Below are positions 26,638 to 34,827 of a DNA stretch of 64,000 nucleotides, one piece after another. The notes under the pieces were generated by a model. The model was not told where the DNA came from, ran no database searches, and saw only the letters and a list, made by a program, of their open reading frames with translations. Position 1 is the first letter of the stretch. Every line of letters begins with the position of its first letter. Both the position numbers and the translations under genes were made by a program. Source of the DNA: Nocardioides sp. 503 (GTDB lineage Bacteria > Actinomycetota > Actinomycetes > Propionibacteriales > Nocardioidaceae); contig NZ_SPUI01000007.1 of the NCBI RefSeq assembly GCF_004522095.1, forward strand, positions 62,001 to 126,000, given 5' to 3'.

Positions 26638-28101
26638 ATGGCCACCAAGAAGGACCTCGTCGAGGCCTACTCGTTCAGCCGTCGCCGGCTCGTCACCGCG
26701 TTCGTCTCGGGCGCTCCCGGCGGCCGCGAGGTGGAGCCCACCAAGCCCGGCCGCACCCTGGTCGGGGGGCTGGCCCTCGCCGTCCTGCTGATGGCCGGCG
26801 CGGCCATCGCCGGGGTGCTCAAGCCCAACACCGACGTCCAGTGGGACGAGCCGGGGCTGATCCTGTCCAAGGAGAAGGGTGCGGCCTACGTCATCCTCGA
26901 GCCCGACGAGGACGGCAACGACCAGGTGCGTCCGGTCATCAACGTCACCTCGGCCCAGCTGATCCTGGGCGCGGACGTGAAGCCGAAGGTCGTGCCGCAG
27001 GAGAAGATCGACACCAAGATCCCCGGCGCCGACATCGGCATCCTGGGTGCGCCCGCCACCGTGCCCGACACCGACTACCTGGTGGAGAGTGGCTGGACCG
27101 CCTGCACGGGCGACGGGTTCGGGGTCAAGCTCGACGTCCGCGAGGACCCCGACGCCGACCCCGCCCAGGGTGCCGGGGCGGTCGTGGAGGCCGCCGACGG
27201 CTCCTTCTACGTCATCGGCCAGTCGGCGGCGGAGGGTGAGGAGACCGGCGCCTACCGCTACGCCCTCCCGAAGACCCCTGGCGTGGACAACGTCCTGAGA
27301 GAGCTGAAGCTGCCCTTCGTGGACGAGGCGCCCCAGGTGCCCACCGACTGGCTCGACCTGTTCCCCTCCGGCGGGGACCTGGCCTTCGACAGCTTCGGCC
27401 TCAAGGGCTTCGGCACGCCGTCGAAGGTCGCCGGCAAGGGCGGCCTGCCCGCCGACGCCAAGGTCGGGGACTACTTCGAGATCGAGGGCGTCCTCACGGT
27501 GGTCACGGCCACCAGCCTCGCCGAGTTCAGCCCGTTCGCCCGTGCCGTCTACCTCAACATCAAGACGCCTCGGCAGCCGCGCAACCTCGGGCTCACCGAG
27601 CCCCCCGACGTGCGGCGCCAGAAGCCCCCCTACTCCGCCGCGCGCTGGCCGGAGCTGCTGGTCACCGACACCCCCGCCGAGCCCTGCGCCCAGCTGGTGC
27701 CCGAGCGCGGCGAGAAGCCGCGGGTGCTGCTCGCCGGCTCGCCCGGGAAGGATGCCAGCGCCGCCGAGGTGGACCCCGCCCAGCACGACGTGTCGGTCCA
27801 GGAGGGCCGCGGCGCCTACGTCCTGTCCGGCGGCTGGGACTCCCCGGATGTCGGCGAGCCGTTCCTCGTCGACTCCAAGGGCTCCAGCTACGCGCTGCTC
27901 GGCACCGACGCCGTCACGAACCTCGGTTTCGAGACGTACGACGCGCCGGTGGTGCCGCGCAGCTGGATGCAGCTCTTCGACCCCGGGGCGGCGCTGTCGG
28001 TCAACGCCGCGCTGTGCCCGCCGGTCCGCCCCGGCGACACCGGGCCGCAGGACGACGACCCGGCTGCCGAGTCGGCCGAGGAGGGCCGCTCGTGCGAGTG
28101 A
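26638..28101 (+). CDS. eccB: EccB, ESX membrane-complex protein
   Basis: A 487-residue EccB: a short cytoplasmic N-terminus ('ATKKDLVEAYSFSRRRLVTAF', the hallmark start), one membrane helix ('GGLALAVLLMAGAAIAGVL', about 41-59), then a long extracytoplasmic domain of repeated segments. Cys pairs are visible ('WTACTGDGFG', 'EPCAQLVPE', 'LCPPVRPG'). It binds the EccD channel at the outer face. It overlaps mycP by 10 nt at its end. Confidence 0.92.
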   Translation: MATKKDLVEAYSFSRRRLVTAFVSGAPGGREVEPTKPGRTLVGGLALAVLLMAGAAIAGVLKPNTDVQWDEPGLILSKEKGAAYVILEPDEDGNDQVRPVINVTSAQLILGADVKPKVVPQEKIDTKIPGADIGILGAPATVPDTDYLVESGWTACTGDGFGVKLDVREDPDADPAQGAGAVVEAADGSFYVIGQSAAEGEETGAYRYALPKTPGVDNVLRELKLPFVDEAPQVPTDWLDLFPSGGDLAFDSFGLKGFGTPSKVAGKGGLPADAKVGDYFEIEGVLTVVTATSLAEFSPFARAVYLNIKTPRQPRNLGLTEPPDVRRQKPPYSAARWPELLVTDTPAEPCAQLVPERGEKPRVLLAGSPGKDASAAEVDPAQHDVSVQEGRGAYVLSGGWDSPDVGEPFLVDSKGSSYALLGTDAVTNLGFETYDAPVVPRSWMQLFDPGAALSVNAALCPPVRPGDTGPQDDDPAAESAEEGRSCE

Positions 28102-29414
28102 CCGTCCCGCTGCGGGGCGCCGTCGTCGCCGGGCTGGCGCTCGGCTCGCTCGTGGTGGGCGCGGGCGCGCCGGCGTACGCCGCCGACGTGAGCTGCGAGG
28201 ACGTCACGCTGCAGCAGACTCCCGCCGTCACCACGACGGCGCTCAGCGCTCCCGCGCGGCTGATGCAGGTCGCCGAGGCCCAGCGCATCGCGGCGCGCTC
28301 CGGCACCGAGCCGGGCGCGGGAGTCACGGTGGCGGTGCTCGACTCGGGCGTGGCCCAGTCCGACCGGCTCGAGCCGGTGCTCCAGGGAGTCTCGTCGGGC
28401 AAGAGCACCGAGCTGCTCGACCCCCAGGGCACGGCCGTGGCCGGGCTGATCGCGGGCCGCGGCAAGCCCGACCAGCCCATCGGCATCGCCCCGGGGGCCA
28501 GGATCATGGACGTGCGCGTCTACGACCGCAACCAGGCCAACGACCCCGCGGCCGAGCTGGAGCCCAGCATGGACCGGCTGCTGGCCGGTCTCCGTCAGGT
28601 CGCCGCCCTGCCACGGGGCGCCGTCGGCGTGGTCAACGTGTCGCTGACGCTCACCCTGCCCGAGGAGCTGCGCGACGACCTGCGCGACGTGCTCGCCGAC
28701 CTGGCAGCCAAGGACGTGGTGGTCGTGGCCGCCACCGGCGACCGCCCCGAGGAGGGCCAGCCGCTCTACGCCGACTTCGGCTACGCCGAGCGCGAGGGCG
28801 AGGACGCCGGCAAGCCGCCGCCGGGCGAGGACGCCCGCGGGGGGACGTGGCCCGCCTCGGCTTCCAACGTCGTCGCCGTCAACGCCACCGCGACCTCCCT
28901 GGTCGAGGACGAGGTGGTGCCCGGCGACGCTGCGAACGAGGTGCTCCGCAGCTCCGCGACGGACGTCGCCGCGCCCACGCGCGACGCGGTCTCGCTCGGG
29001 ATGGACGGCGCCAGCACCTGCCTGGTCAGCGACGTGTCGACGGTCTACGCCGCCGCCGAGGTCTCGGGGGTCGTGGCGCTGCTGCGCTCGACGTTCGACG
29101 AGTCCGCCCCGCAGATCGTGGCCCGTCTCACGAGCTCGGCCACCGGGTCGCCCACCTCCTCCAACGTCCTCACCGGGCACGGCGTGGTGCAGCCCGTGGA
29201 GGCGCTGACGCTGGCGAGCACACCGGGCAGGAAGGGTCAGCTGTCCCGCACGACGATCGTGGACGAGGGCAACGAGCGGGCGCAGGTGCCGCGGGAGAAG
29301 GTCGACGTGCTCGCCAGCACCAAGCGCAACGCCGTGTGGTGGGGGCTGCTCGCCGGCGGCGGTCTCGTCGTGGCGATGCTGCTGCGCCCGGTCCTCGCGC
29401 GCCGGCGCGACTGA
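28092..29414 (+). CDS. mycP: MycP-type mycosin (S8 subtilase) lacking catalytic His and Ser
   Basis: A 440-residue mycosin: signal peptide ('LALGSLVVGAGAPAYAA'), S8 domain, and a C-terminal membrane anchor ('WWGLLAGGGLVVAMLL') before a basic tail. The Asp motif is kept ('VAVLDSGV'). The His motif reads 'DPQGTAVAGLIAG' where active enzymes have H-G-T. The Ser motif reads 'STVYAAAEVSGVVALLRS' where they have G-T-S-x-A-x-P. The oxyanion-Asn region reads 'AATGD' rather than AAGN. So three active-site positions are lost while the fold is well kept. Mycobacterial MycP stabilises the ESX complex independently of proteolysis, so a structural role is likely. GTG 28092 chosen by its GAGGAGG site. Confidence 0.88.
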   Translation: MRVTVPLRGAVVAGLALGSLVVGAGAPAYAADVSCEDVTLQQTPAVTTTALSAPARLMQVAEAQRIAARSGTEPGAGVTVAVLDSGVAQSDRLEPVLQGVSSGKSTELLDPQGTAVAGLIAGRGKPDQPIGIAPGARIMDVRVYDRNQANDPAAELEPSMDRLLAGLRQVAALPRGAVGVVNVSLTLTLPEELRDDLRDVLADLAAKDVVVVAATGDRPEEGQPLYADFGYAEREGEDAGKPPPGEDARGGTWPASASNVVAVNATATSLVEDEVVPGDAANEVLRSSATDVAAPTRDAVSLGMDGASTCLVSDVSTVYAAAEVSGVVALLRSTFDESAPQIVARLTSSATGSPTSSNVLTGHGVVQPVEALTLASTPGRKGQLSRTTIVDEGNERAQVPREKVDVLASTKRNAVWWGLLAGGGLVVAMLLRPVLARRRD

Positions 29415-29451
29415 GCGGCTCGTGGGCGGGAGCCGGCTGGGCCGTCGTCGC

Positions 29452-29457
29452 TAGGGT
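29452..29457 (+). promoter_or_regulatory. -10 box of a leaderless promoter for the alarmone synthetase
   Basis: TAGGGT is followed by 6 nt and the GTG start at 29464. Confidence 0.55.
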
Positions 29458-29463
29458 CGGGAG

Positions 29464-30102
29464 GTGACCAGCACCGACGCCGAGGACTTCCTCGCGGTCA
29501 GCGAGGAGCTCGAGGGCTTCCTGATGCTCTACCGGTTCGGGCTGGAGGAGATGCTGACCAAGGTCAACATCCTCAAGCAGGAGCTGACGCACACAGCCAG
29601 CTACGACTGCCCGATCGAGCACGTGACGTTCCGCCTGAAGCGCACGACCGCCCTGGCCGAGAAGGCCCGGCGCCTGGGCTGCACCACCCTCGACGACGTG
29701 CGCGAGCTGGTCTCCGACATCGCCGGCATCCGGGTGGTCTGCAGCTTCGTCAGCGACGCCTACACCGTGCTCGAGATGCTGAAGCGGCAGCCGGACGTGA
29801 CCGTGGTCGAGATCAAGGACTACATCGCCGAGCCGAAGCCGAGCGGCTACAAGAGCCTGCACCTCATCGTGGAGATCCCGGTCTTCCTCTCCGACCGCAC
29901 CGAGGCCGTGCGGGTCGAGATCCAGATCCGCACCGTCGCCATGGACTTCTGGGCCAGCCTGGAGCACAAGATCCACTACAAGTACCAGCGCGCGGTGCCC
30001 GAGCGGCTGCGCGAGGAGCTCGCCGGCGTCGCTGCCGCCACCGACCGGCTCGACCACCAGATGGAGCAGCTGCACCGCGACTCGCGACGCCCTGGCGCCT
30101 GA
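29464..30102 (+). CDS. Small alarmone synthetase (RelA/SpoT synthetase domain only)
   Basis: A 212-residue (p)ppGpp synthetase with no HD hydrolase domain and no TGS or ACT tail, so a single-domain SAS. The signature 'DIAGIRVVCSFVSDAY' (about 93-108), 'KDYIAEPKPSGYKSLHL' (about 119-135, G-loop) and 'VEIQIRTVAMDFWASLEHKIHY' are all intact. It would make alarmone from ATP and GTP/GDP under stress. It starts 50 nt after mycP but has its own promoter, so a link to ESX is not implied. Confidence 0.88.
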   Translation: MTSTDAEDFLAVSEELEGFLMLYRFGLEEMLTKVNILKQELTHTASYDCPIEHVTFRLKRTTALAEKARRLGCTTLDDVRELVSDIAGIRVVCSFVSDAYTVLEMLKRQPDVTVVEIKDYIAEPKPSGYKSLHLIVEIPVFLSDRTEAVRVEIQIRTVAMDFWASLEHKIHYKYQRAVPERLREELAGVAAATDRLDHQMEQLHRDSRRPGA

Positions 30103-30144
30103 GGCGACGCGCTCAGCGTGGGGCCACGAGGACGCCTCGCCGGG

Positions 30145-30465
30145 TCACCCGACGAAGCGGTGCCGGGGTGGCGGGCCGCCGGCCTCCGCCTCGGTCTGGG
30201 CCCGGAGCAGCGAGCGGGCCATGGCCCAGATCACCGCCTGCGAGCGGCTGCTGACCCCGATCTTCCCGTACGCCGTCCGGATGTAGGTCTTCACGGAGTT
30301 GATCGACAGGACGAGGGTCTCGGCGATCTCCTGGTTGGAGTACCCGTGGCCGATCATGGCGATGATCTCGCTCTCCCGTCCGCTCAGGTGCGGGCTGCGC
30401 CGGTCGGCCGCGAGGTCGGCGGAGCGATCGAACGGGCTCGGTCGGAGGAGAGGGGATCGGGACAT
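30145..30465 (-). CDS. Stand-alone LuxR/GerE-type HTH regulator (106 aa)
   Basis: A short regulator made almost only of a LuxR-type HTH: 'HLSGRESEIIAMIGHGYSNQEIAETLVLSINSVKTYIRTAYGKIGVSSRSQAV' carries the family's conserved Glu, Ile-Ala, Val-Lys-x-His/Tyr and Lys-Leu positions. A Ser/Arg-rich N-terminus precedes it; no receiver or sensor domain. ATG 30465 follows GAAGGTCTCCG. It converges on the alarmone synthetase. Target genes unknown. Confidence 0.78.
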   Translation of the reverse strand: MSRSPLLRPSPFDRSADLAADRRSPHLSGRESEIIAMIGHGYSNQEIAETLVLSINSVKTYIRTAYGKIGVSSRSQAVIWAMARSLLRAQTEAEAGGPPPRHRFVG

Positions 30466-30605
30466 CGGAGACCTTCGTCGAGCCCTAGAGGGTGTTCCTG
30501 AGGTGGCTCCACCAGCCTCCTCCTGCCGCAGGACGGCGGACAGGGCAGAACCTATGCAACTTCGCGCACGTCCTGCATGAGTCTCGTCGTTCGGCCCACG
30601 CACGG

Positions 30606-30632
30606 CCGGCTCCCGTCGAGGACGGGAGCCGG
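30606..30632 (-). terminator. Terminator after tRNA-Ser
   Basis: A perfect 12-bp stem (30606-30617 with 30621-30632) with a 3-nt loop, 14 nt past the tRNA 3' end on the minus strand. Confidence 0.75.
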
Positions 30633-30646
30633 CGGTGTGCTGCGAG

Positions 30647-30736
30647 TGGCGGAGGATAGGGGATTCGAACCCCTGAGGGCTTTCACACCCAACCCGCTTT
30701 CCAAGCGAGCGCCATAGGCCACTAGGCGAATCCTCC
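30647..30736 (-). tRNA. tRNA-Ser(GGA)
   Basis: On the minus strand GGAGGAT pairs with ATCCTCC at the ends, giving the acceptor stem. The anticodon arm reads CTTGGAAAG with anticodon GGA. A long class-II variable arm precedes the T-arm GGGGTTCGAATCCCC. The discriminator G and an encoded CCA follow (30647-30650). Confidence 0.95.
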
Positions 30737-30825
30737 GCCGGAGACCCTACCGGGGCCGTGCCGGGCGGTGAAATCCGCTCCCCCCGGGTCCCGGTTCGCC
30801 GCCGTCGGTGGATCACCTAGACTCT

Positions 30826-30921
30826 GGGGCAACCCCCCGTGTGGCGGTATCTCGCTCAACTCCCCCAGGGCCGGAAGGCAGCAAGGGTCGGCGGGCTCTG
30901 CCGGGTGCACGGGGGGCCTTT
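30826..30921 (+). ncRNA. ffs: Small signal recognition particle RNA (4.5S type)
   Basis: The invariant apical loop GGCCGGAAGGCAGCAAGGGT lies at about 30870-30889, flanked by pairing arms. The ends pair (CAACCCCCCGTG with CACGGGGGGCC), giving a rod of about 95 nt. It is followed by CCTTTTC as a terminator-like end. TAGACT at 30818-30823 is a likely -10. Ends are approximate. It is encoded just before dnaX, the usual position in actinobacteria. Confidence 0.93.
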
Positions 30922-31067
30922 TCACGTCACGCCCCCGCGCCTGAGCATGCGAAGGCGCGGATCCGGGCGCGACCCGTCTCGAGACCCAGTCGGTGACCGG
31001 AACGAGCCCGCACCGACCGCCGCACCCGCTGTGCAGCCGCCCGCTACCAGCTGTCGGACGCGGTGGT

Positions 31068-31073
31068 TAGGGT
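31068..31073 (+). promoter_or_regulatory. -10 box of a leaderless promoter for dnaX
   Basis: TAGGGT, then 6 nt, then GTG 31080. No ribosome site precedes that GTG. Confidence 0.6.
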
Positions 31074-31079
31074 CTGTAC

Positions 31080-33155
31080 GTGGAGTCACCCCTGGCGCTG
31101 TACCGCCGCTACCGCCCCGAGACCTTCCAGGAGGTCATCGGGCAGGAGCACGTGACCGAGCCGTTGCGGGCGGCGCTGGCCAACAACCGGGTCAACCACG
31201 CCTACCTCTTCTCCGGCCCGCGCGGCTGCGGCAAGACCACCTCGGCGCGCATCCTCGCCCGCGCGCTCAACTGCGAGCTCGCCCCCGTCGCCGACCCGTG
31301 CGGCGAGTGCGACAGCTGCGTCGACCTGGCGCGCGGCGGCCCGGGCTCGATCGACGTCATCGAGATCGACGCCGCCTCCCACGGTGGCGTGGACGACGCG
31401 CGCGACCTGCGCGAGAAGGCGTTCTTCGCGCCGGTGCGCAGCCGCTACAAGGTCTACATCATCGACGAGGCCCACATGGTGACGACGCAGGGCTTCAACG
31501 CCCTGCTCAAGCTGGTGGAGGAGCCGCCTCCGCACCTGCGCTTCATCTTCGCGACCACCGAGCCCGACAAGGTCATCCCGACCATCCGCTCGCGCACCCA
31601 CCACTACCCGTTCCGGCTGATCCCGCCGCGCCTGCTGTCGTCCTACCTCACCGAGCTCTGCGCCCAGGAGGGCGTCAGCATCGAGGCGGCCGCCCTGCCC
31701 CTCGTGGTGCGCGCCGGCGCCGGGTCGGCGCGCGACACCCTGTCGGTCCTCGACCAGCTGCTCGGTGGCGCCGGGGCCGAGGGTGTCACCTACGCGCTGG
31801 CCAGCGGGCTGCTGGGCTACACCCCCGACACCCTCCTCGACGAGGTGGTCGACGCCTTCGCGGCCGGCGACGGCTCGGCGGTCTTCGGGGTCGTCGACAA
31901 GGTGATCGAGACCGGGCAGGACCCGCGCCGCTTCACCGAGGACCTGCTGCGCCGCCTGCGCGACCTGGTCATCGTCTCCGCGGTCCCCGACGCGCCCGCG
32001 AGCGGGCTGATCGACGTCTCCGAGGACCAGGGCGAGCGCCTGGTGTCCCAGGCGGCGCGCTTCGGCGCCGCCGAGCTCACCCGCGCGGCCGACCTGGTCG
32101 CGACCGGCCTGACCGAGATGCGCGGCGCCACCGCCCCGCGGCTGCTCCTGGAGCTCATCTGCGCCCGCGTGCTGCTGCCGGGCGCCGACCACTCCACCGA
32201 CGGCGTCCTGGCCCGTCTCGACCGGCTCGAGCGCCGCGCCGCCATCAGCGGCACCCCGTCGCCCGAGCCCGCCGCGCCTCCGGTGCCCGCGCAGGACCGG
32301 CCGGCCCAGGCGCGCCCCGCGCCCCGCGAGCCGGAGCCCGTCCCGACCCCCGCTCCCGCCGTCACGCCCCCGCCCGCCCGCGAGCCGGTCTCGGCCACCC
32401 CGCCCGCGCCCACGGCCCCGCCCGTCCAGGTCGTCCCGGAGCAGCCCGCCGCCGACCCCGTCCCGGAGCCCGCAGCCGCCCCGGCGGCCGAGCCCGCGGC
32501 GCCTGAGGCACCCGCGGCGACGGCCGGGTCCAGCACGCTCTCGCTCGTCGACGTACGCCGGCTGTGGCCCGACATCGTCGAGGCCACCAAGCAGCGGCGC
32601 CGCGTCACCTGGATCCACCTCACCCAGCACGCCCAGGTCGTGGCGGTCGACGCCAGGACGCTCACCCTCGGGTTCTCCAACGGCGGGGCCCGCGAGTCCT
32701 TCGACAACGGCGGCAGCTCCGAGATCGTCCGGCAGGCGGCCATCGACGTCGTGGGCGCCGACTGGAAGGTCGAGACGATCGTCGACCCGGGCGCGTCCGC
32801 CGACGTGCCGCCGCCGGCCGCGGCGCCCACGCCCGAGCCCGCGCCCCCGCGACCCGCCCCGCCCGTCGCCCGCGACGAGGTCGAGGCCCCTCCCGCCTGG
32901 CTCAGCGACGACGACGGCGGCGACCCGCCCCGCGAGCCCGAGCGTCCCGGGCCCGAGTCGGTCAACGCCGCCCGCGAGGCCATCTTGACCACCCGGCCCG
33001 CCGGCGCCGACCGCAGCCAGGCCCCGGGCCTCGCCGAGGCCGACGCCGACGCGCACCCCGACGACCTGGACGCCGACTCCGACGAGCTCGGGGGCGCCGA
33101 CCTGCTGGCGCGCGAGCTCGGCGCCCAGGTGATCGAGGAGATCCCCCACTCATGA
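31080..33155 (+). CDS. dnaX: DNA polymerase III subunit gamma/tau
   Basis: The clamp-loader ATPase. 'LYRRYRPETFQEVIGQEHV' is the universal DnaX start. Walker A 'GPRGCGKTTSAR' (about 45-56), a zinc module 'NCELAPVADPCGECDSC' and Walker B 'YIIDEAHMV' follow. After the lid there is a very long Pro/Ala/Glu-rich region (about residues 385-480) and a folded tau segment ('LSLVDVRRLWPDIVEATKQRR'), then an acidic tail. At 691 residues it is of normal length for actinobacteria. A frameshift signal for a separate gamma form was not evident. Followed 52 nt later by ybaB and recR, the standard order. Confidence 0.96.
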   Translation: MESPLALYRRYRPETFQEVIGQEHVTEPLRAALANNRVNHAYLFSGPRGCGKTTSARILARALNCELAPVADPCGECDSCVDLARGGPGSIDVIEIDAASHGGVDDARDLREKAFFAPVRSRYKVYIIDEAHMVTTQGFNALLKLVEEPPPHLRFIFATTEPDKVIPTIRSRTHHYPFRLIPPRLLSSYLTELCAQEGVSIEAAALPLVVRAGAGSARDTLSVLDQLLGGAGAEGVTYALASGLLGYTPDTLLDEVVDAFAAGDGSAVFGVVDKVIETGQDPRRFTEDLLRRLRDLVIVSAVPDAPASGLIDVSEDQGERLVSQAARFGAAELTRAADLVATGLTEMRGATAPRLLLELICARVLLPGADHSTDGVLARLDRLERRAAISGTPSPEPAAPPVPAQDRPAQARPAPREPEPVPTPAPAVTPPPAREPVSATPPAPTAPPVQVVPEQPAADPVPEPAAAPAAEPAAPEAPAATAGSSTLSLVDVRRLWPDIVEATKQRRRVTWIHLTQHAQVVAVDARTLTLGFSNGGARESFDNGGSSEIVRQAAIDVVGADWKVETIVDPGASADVPPPAAAPTPEPAPPRPAPPVARDEVEAPPAWLSDDDGGDPPREPERPGPESVNAAREAILTTRPAGADRSQAPGLAEADADAHPDDLDADSDELGGADLLARELGAQVIEEIPHS

Positions 33156-33207
33156 CCCTCCGCCGCCCGCACGACCACCGCCCCACCGACCACGAGGTGA
33201 CCTCACG

Positions 33208-33588
33208 ATGACGACCGAGAACCCGTTCGACGCCCTGGGGGGCGGCGGCTTCGACATGAACGCCCTCCTCCAGCAGGCCCAGCAGATGCAGGAGCAGCTC
33301 CAGTCCGCCCAGGAGCGGCTGGCCGACACCGTCGTGGACGGCACCGTCGCCGGCGGGGCCGTGACGGTCAAGGTCAGCGGCGTCGGCGAGCTCGTCGGCG
33401 TCGAGATCAAGGCCGGCGGCTTCGACGGCAGCGACGCCGACGACCTGAGCGACCTCTCCGACATGATCGTGGCCGCCTACCGCGACGCCAAGGCGCAGGT
33501 CGACGCGCTGGCCGCCGAGGCGCTGGGACCGCTCGCCGGGGGTGGCGGCCTGCCCGGCATGCCGTCCTCGGGCCAGCTCGGGTTCTGA
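33208..33588 (+). CDS. YbaB/EbfC nucleoid-associated protein
   Basis: A 126-residue YbaB-family protein: 'MNALLQQAQQMQEQLQSAQERL' forms the long first helix, 'VTVKVSGVGELVGVEI' the central sheet, and 'DMIVAAYRDAKAQV' the last helix. It binds DNA as a dimer. It sits between dnaX and recR as in most bacteria; a Gly-rich C-terminal tail is typical. Confidence 0.93.
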   Translation: MTTENPFDALGGGGFDMNALLQQAQQMQEQLQSAQERLADTVVDGTVAGGAVTVKVSGVGELVGVEIKAGGFDGSDADDLSDLSDMIVAAYRDAKAQVDALAAEALGPLAGGGGLPGMPSSGQLGF

Positions 33589-33594
33589 GCGACC

Positions 33595-34191
33595 TTGTAC
33601 GAAGGTGTCGTCCAGGACCTGATCGACGAGCTCGGCAGGCTGCCGGGCGTCGGTCCCAAGAGCGCGCAACGCATCGCCTTCCACCTGCTCCAGGCCGAGC
33701 CGGTCGACGTACGCCGTCTGGCCGACGTGCTGATGGAGGTCAAGGCGAAGGTCCGCTTCTGCTCGGTGTGCTTCAACGTCTCCGAGGACGAGCAGTGCCG
33801 CATCTGCCGCGACCCGCGCCGTGAGCCCGCGGTGCTGTGCGTGGTCGAGGAGTACAAGGACGTCGTGGCGATCGAGCGCACCCGCGAGTTCCGCGGGCGC
33901 TACCACGTGCTGGGTGGCGCGATCTCGCCGATCGACGGCATCGGTCCCGACCAGCTCCGCATCAAGGAGCTGATGCCCCGGCTCAACGACGGGGTGGTCA
34001 CCGAGGTCATCCTCGCCACCGACCCCAACCTCGAGGGCGAGGCCACCGCGACGTATCTCACCCGCCTGCTCAGCCCCATGGGCTTGCAAGTCACGCGCCT
34101 GGCGAGTGGACTTCCGGTGGGCGGCGACCTCGAGTACGCCGACGAGGTCACCTTGGGACGAGCTTTCGTAGGAAGACGGGCAGCCGAATGA
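33595..34191 (+). CDS. recR: Recombination protein RecR
   Basis: A 198-residue RecR. Helix-hairpin-helix 'ELGRLPGVGPKSAQRIAFHL', zinc finger 'CSVCFNVSEDEQCRICRD' (four Cys, C-x2-C-x8-C-x2-C) and a Toprim domain ('VLCVVEEYKDVVAIE', 'EVILATDPNLEGEATATYL') are all intact. It starts with TTG at 33595, 6 nt after the ybaB stop, without a good ribosome site, so it depends on coupling. Works with RecF/RecO in gap repair. Confidence 0.95.
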   Translation: MYEGVVQDLIDELGRLPGVGPKSAQRIAFHLLQAEPVDVRRLADVLMEVKAKVRFCSVCFNVSEDEQCRICRDPRREPAVLCVVEEYKDVVAIERTREFRGRYHVLGGAISPIDGIGPDQLRIKELMPRLNDGVVTEVILATDPNLEGEATATYLTRLLSPMGLQVTRLASGLPVGGDLEYADEVTLGRAFVGRRAAE

Positions 34192-34772
34192 GTGAGAAGA
34201 CCATCGACCACGCGACGGAGGACTTCGCCCAGTCGATCGCCGACAGCGTCGAGAGCTTCCTGATCGCCCTGCGCGCCATCAGCCGGGAGGCCACCTCCGG
34301 GCAGGCCATCTCGCTGCTGCTCCTGGAGATCAGCCAGGTGCTGCTCGCCGGCGCCCGGCTGGGCGCCCAGCAGGACTTCACGCCCACGGCCGACTACCAG
34401 CCCGACGTGGGCCCGGAGGCCGATCTCGACGAGATGCGGCTGCGCCTTGCCGAGCTGCTCGGCAACGTCGACACCTACAGCTTCGTCTTCGACCCCTACG
34501 TCCCCGACGTGGTCGAGAGCCAGCTCTCCGACGACCTGACCCAGATCGCGAGCGACCTCGAGAACGGCCTGCGCCACTACCGCCTCGGCGACGTCGCCGA
34601 GGCGCTGTGGTGGTGGCAGTTCTCCTACGTCGCCTCCTGGGGCAACCTCGCGGGCGCCGCGCTCAACGCGCTGCTGTCCGTGGTCTCCCACGACCGCCTC
34701 GACGTCGACAACGACGAGGAGATCGAGCAGATCGTGGCCGCCGAGGCGGTCTTGGACGGCGACCCGGTCTGA
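34188..34772 (+). CDS. DUF5063 family protein
   Basis: A 194-residue acidic, helical protein: 'IDHATEDFAQSIADSVESFLIALRAI' and 'HYRLGDVAEALWWWQFSYVASWG' match DUF5063, an uncharacterised actinobacterial family encoded next to recR. ATGA overlap with recR shows coupling. Function unknown; conservation of its neighbourhood suggests a link to recombination or to the following aspartate pathway. Confidence 0.8.
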   Translation: MSEKTIDHATEDFAQSIADSVESFLIALRAISREATSGQAISLLLLEISQVLLAGARLGAQQDFTPTADYQPDVGPEADLDEMRLRLAELLGNVDTYSFVFDPYVPDVVESQLSDDLTQIASDLENGLRHYRLGDVAEALWWWQFSYVASWGNLAGAALNALLSVVSHDRLDVDNDEEIEQIVAAEAVLDGDPV

Positions 34773-34785
34773 CCTGCGCACTCGG

Positions 34786-34813
34786 TAGGATCGGGGTAGT
34801 CCTTCCCCGATCC
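34786..34813 (+). promoter_or_regulatory. lysC promoter with overlapping palindrome
   Basis: TAGGAT (34786-34791) is a probable -10. A perfect 9-bp palindrome (34788-34796 and 34805-34813, 8-nt centre) begins inside it and ends just before the AGGAG ribosome site. Because its left arm would be upstream of the RNA start, it is more likely a protein-binding site than an RNA hairpin. Confidence 0.4.
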
Positions 34814-34827
34814 CAGGAGTGAGCCCG

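Noticed and set aside
27926..27940. GGTTTCGAGACG inside eccB as another copy of the hairpin repeat
   Set aside because: Lacks the hairpin and CCTCAACC end, and is coding sequence; chance match.
34786..34827. Lysine riboswitch before lysC
   Set aside because: Only a 42-nt interval from the -10 to the start codon, far too short for an L box.
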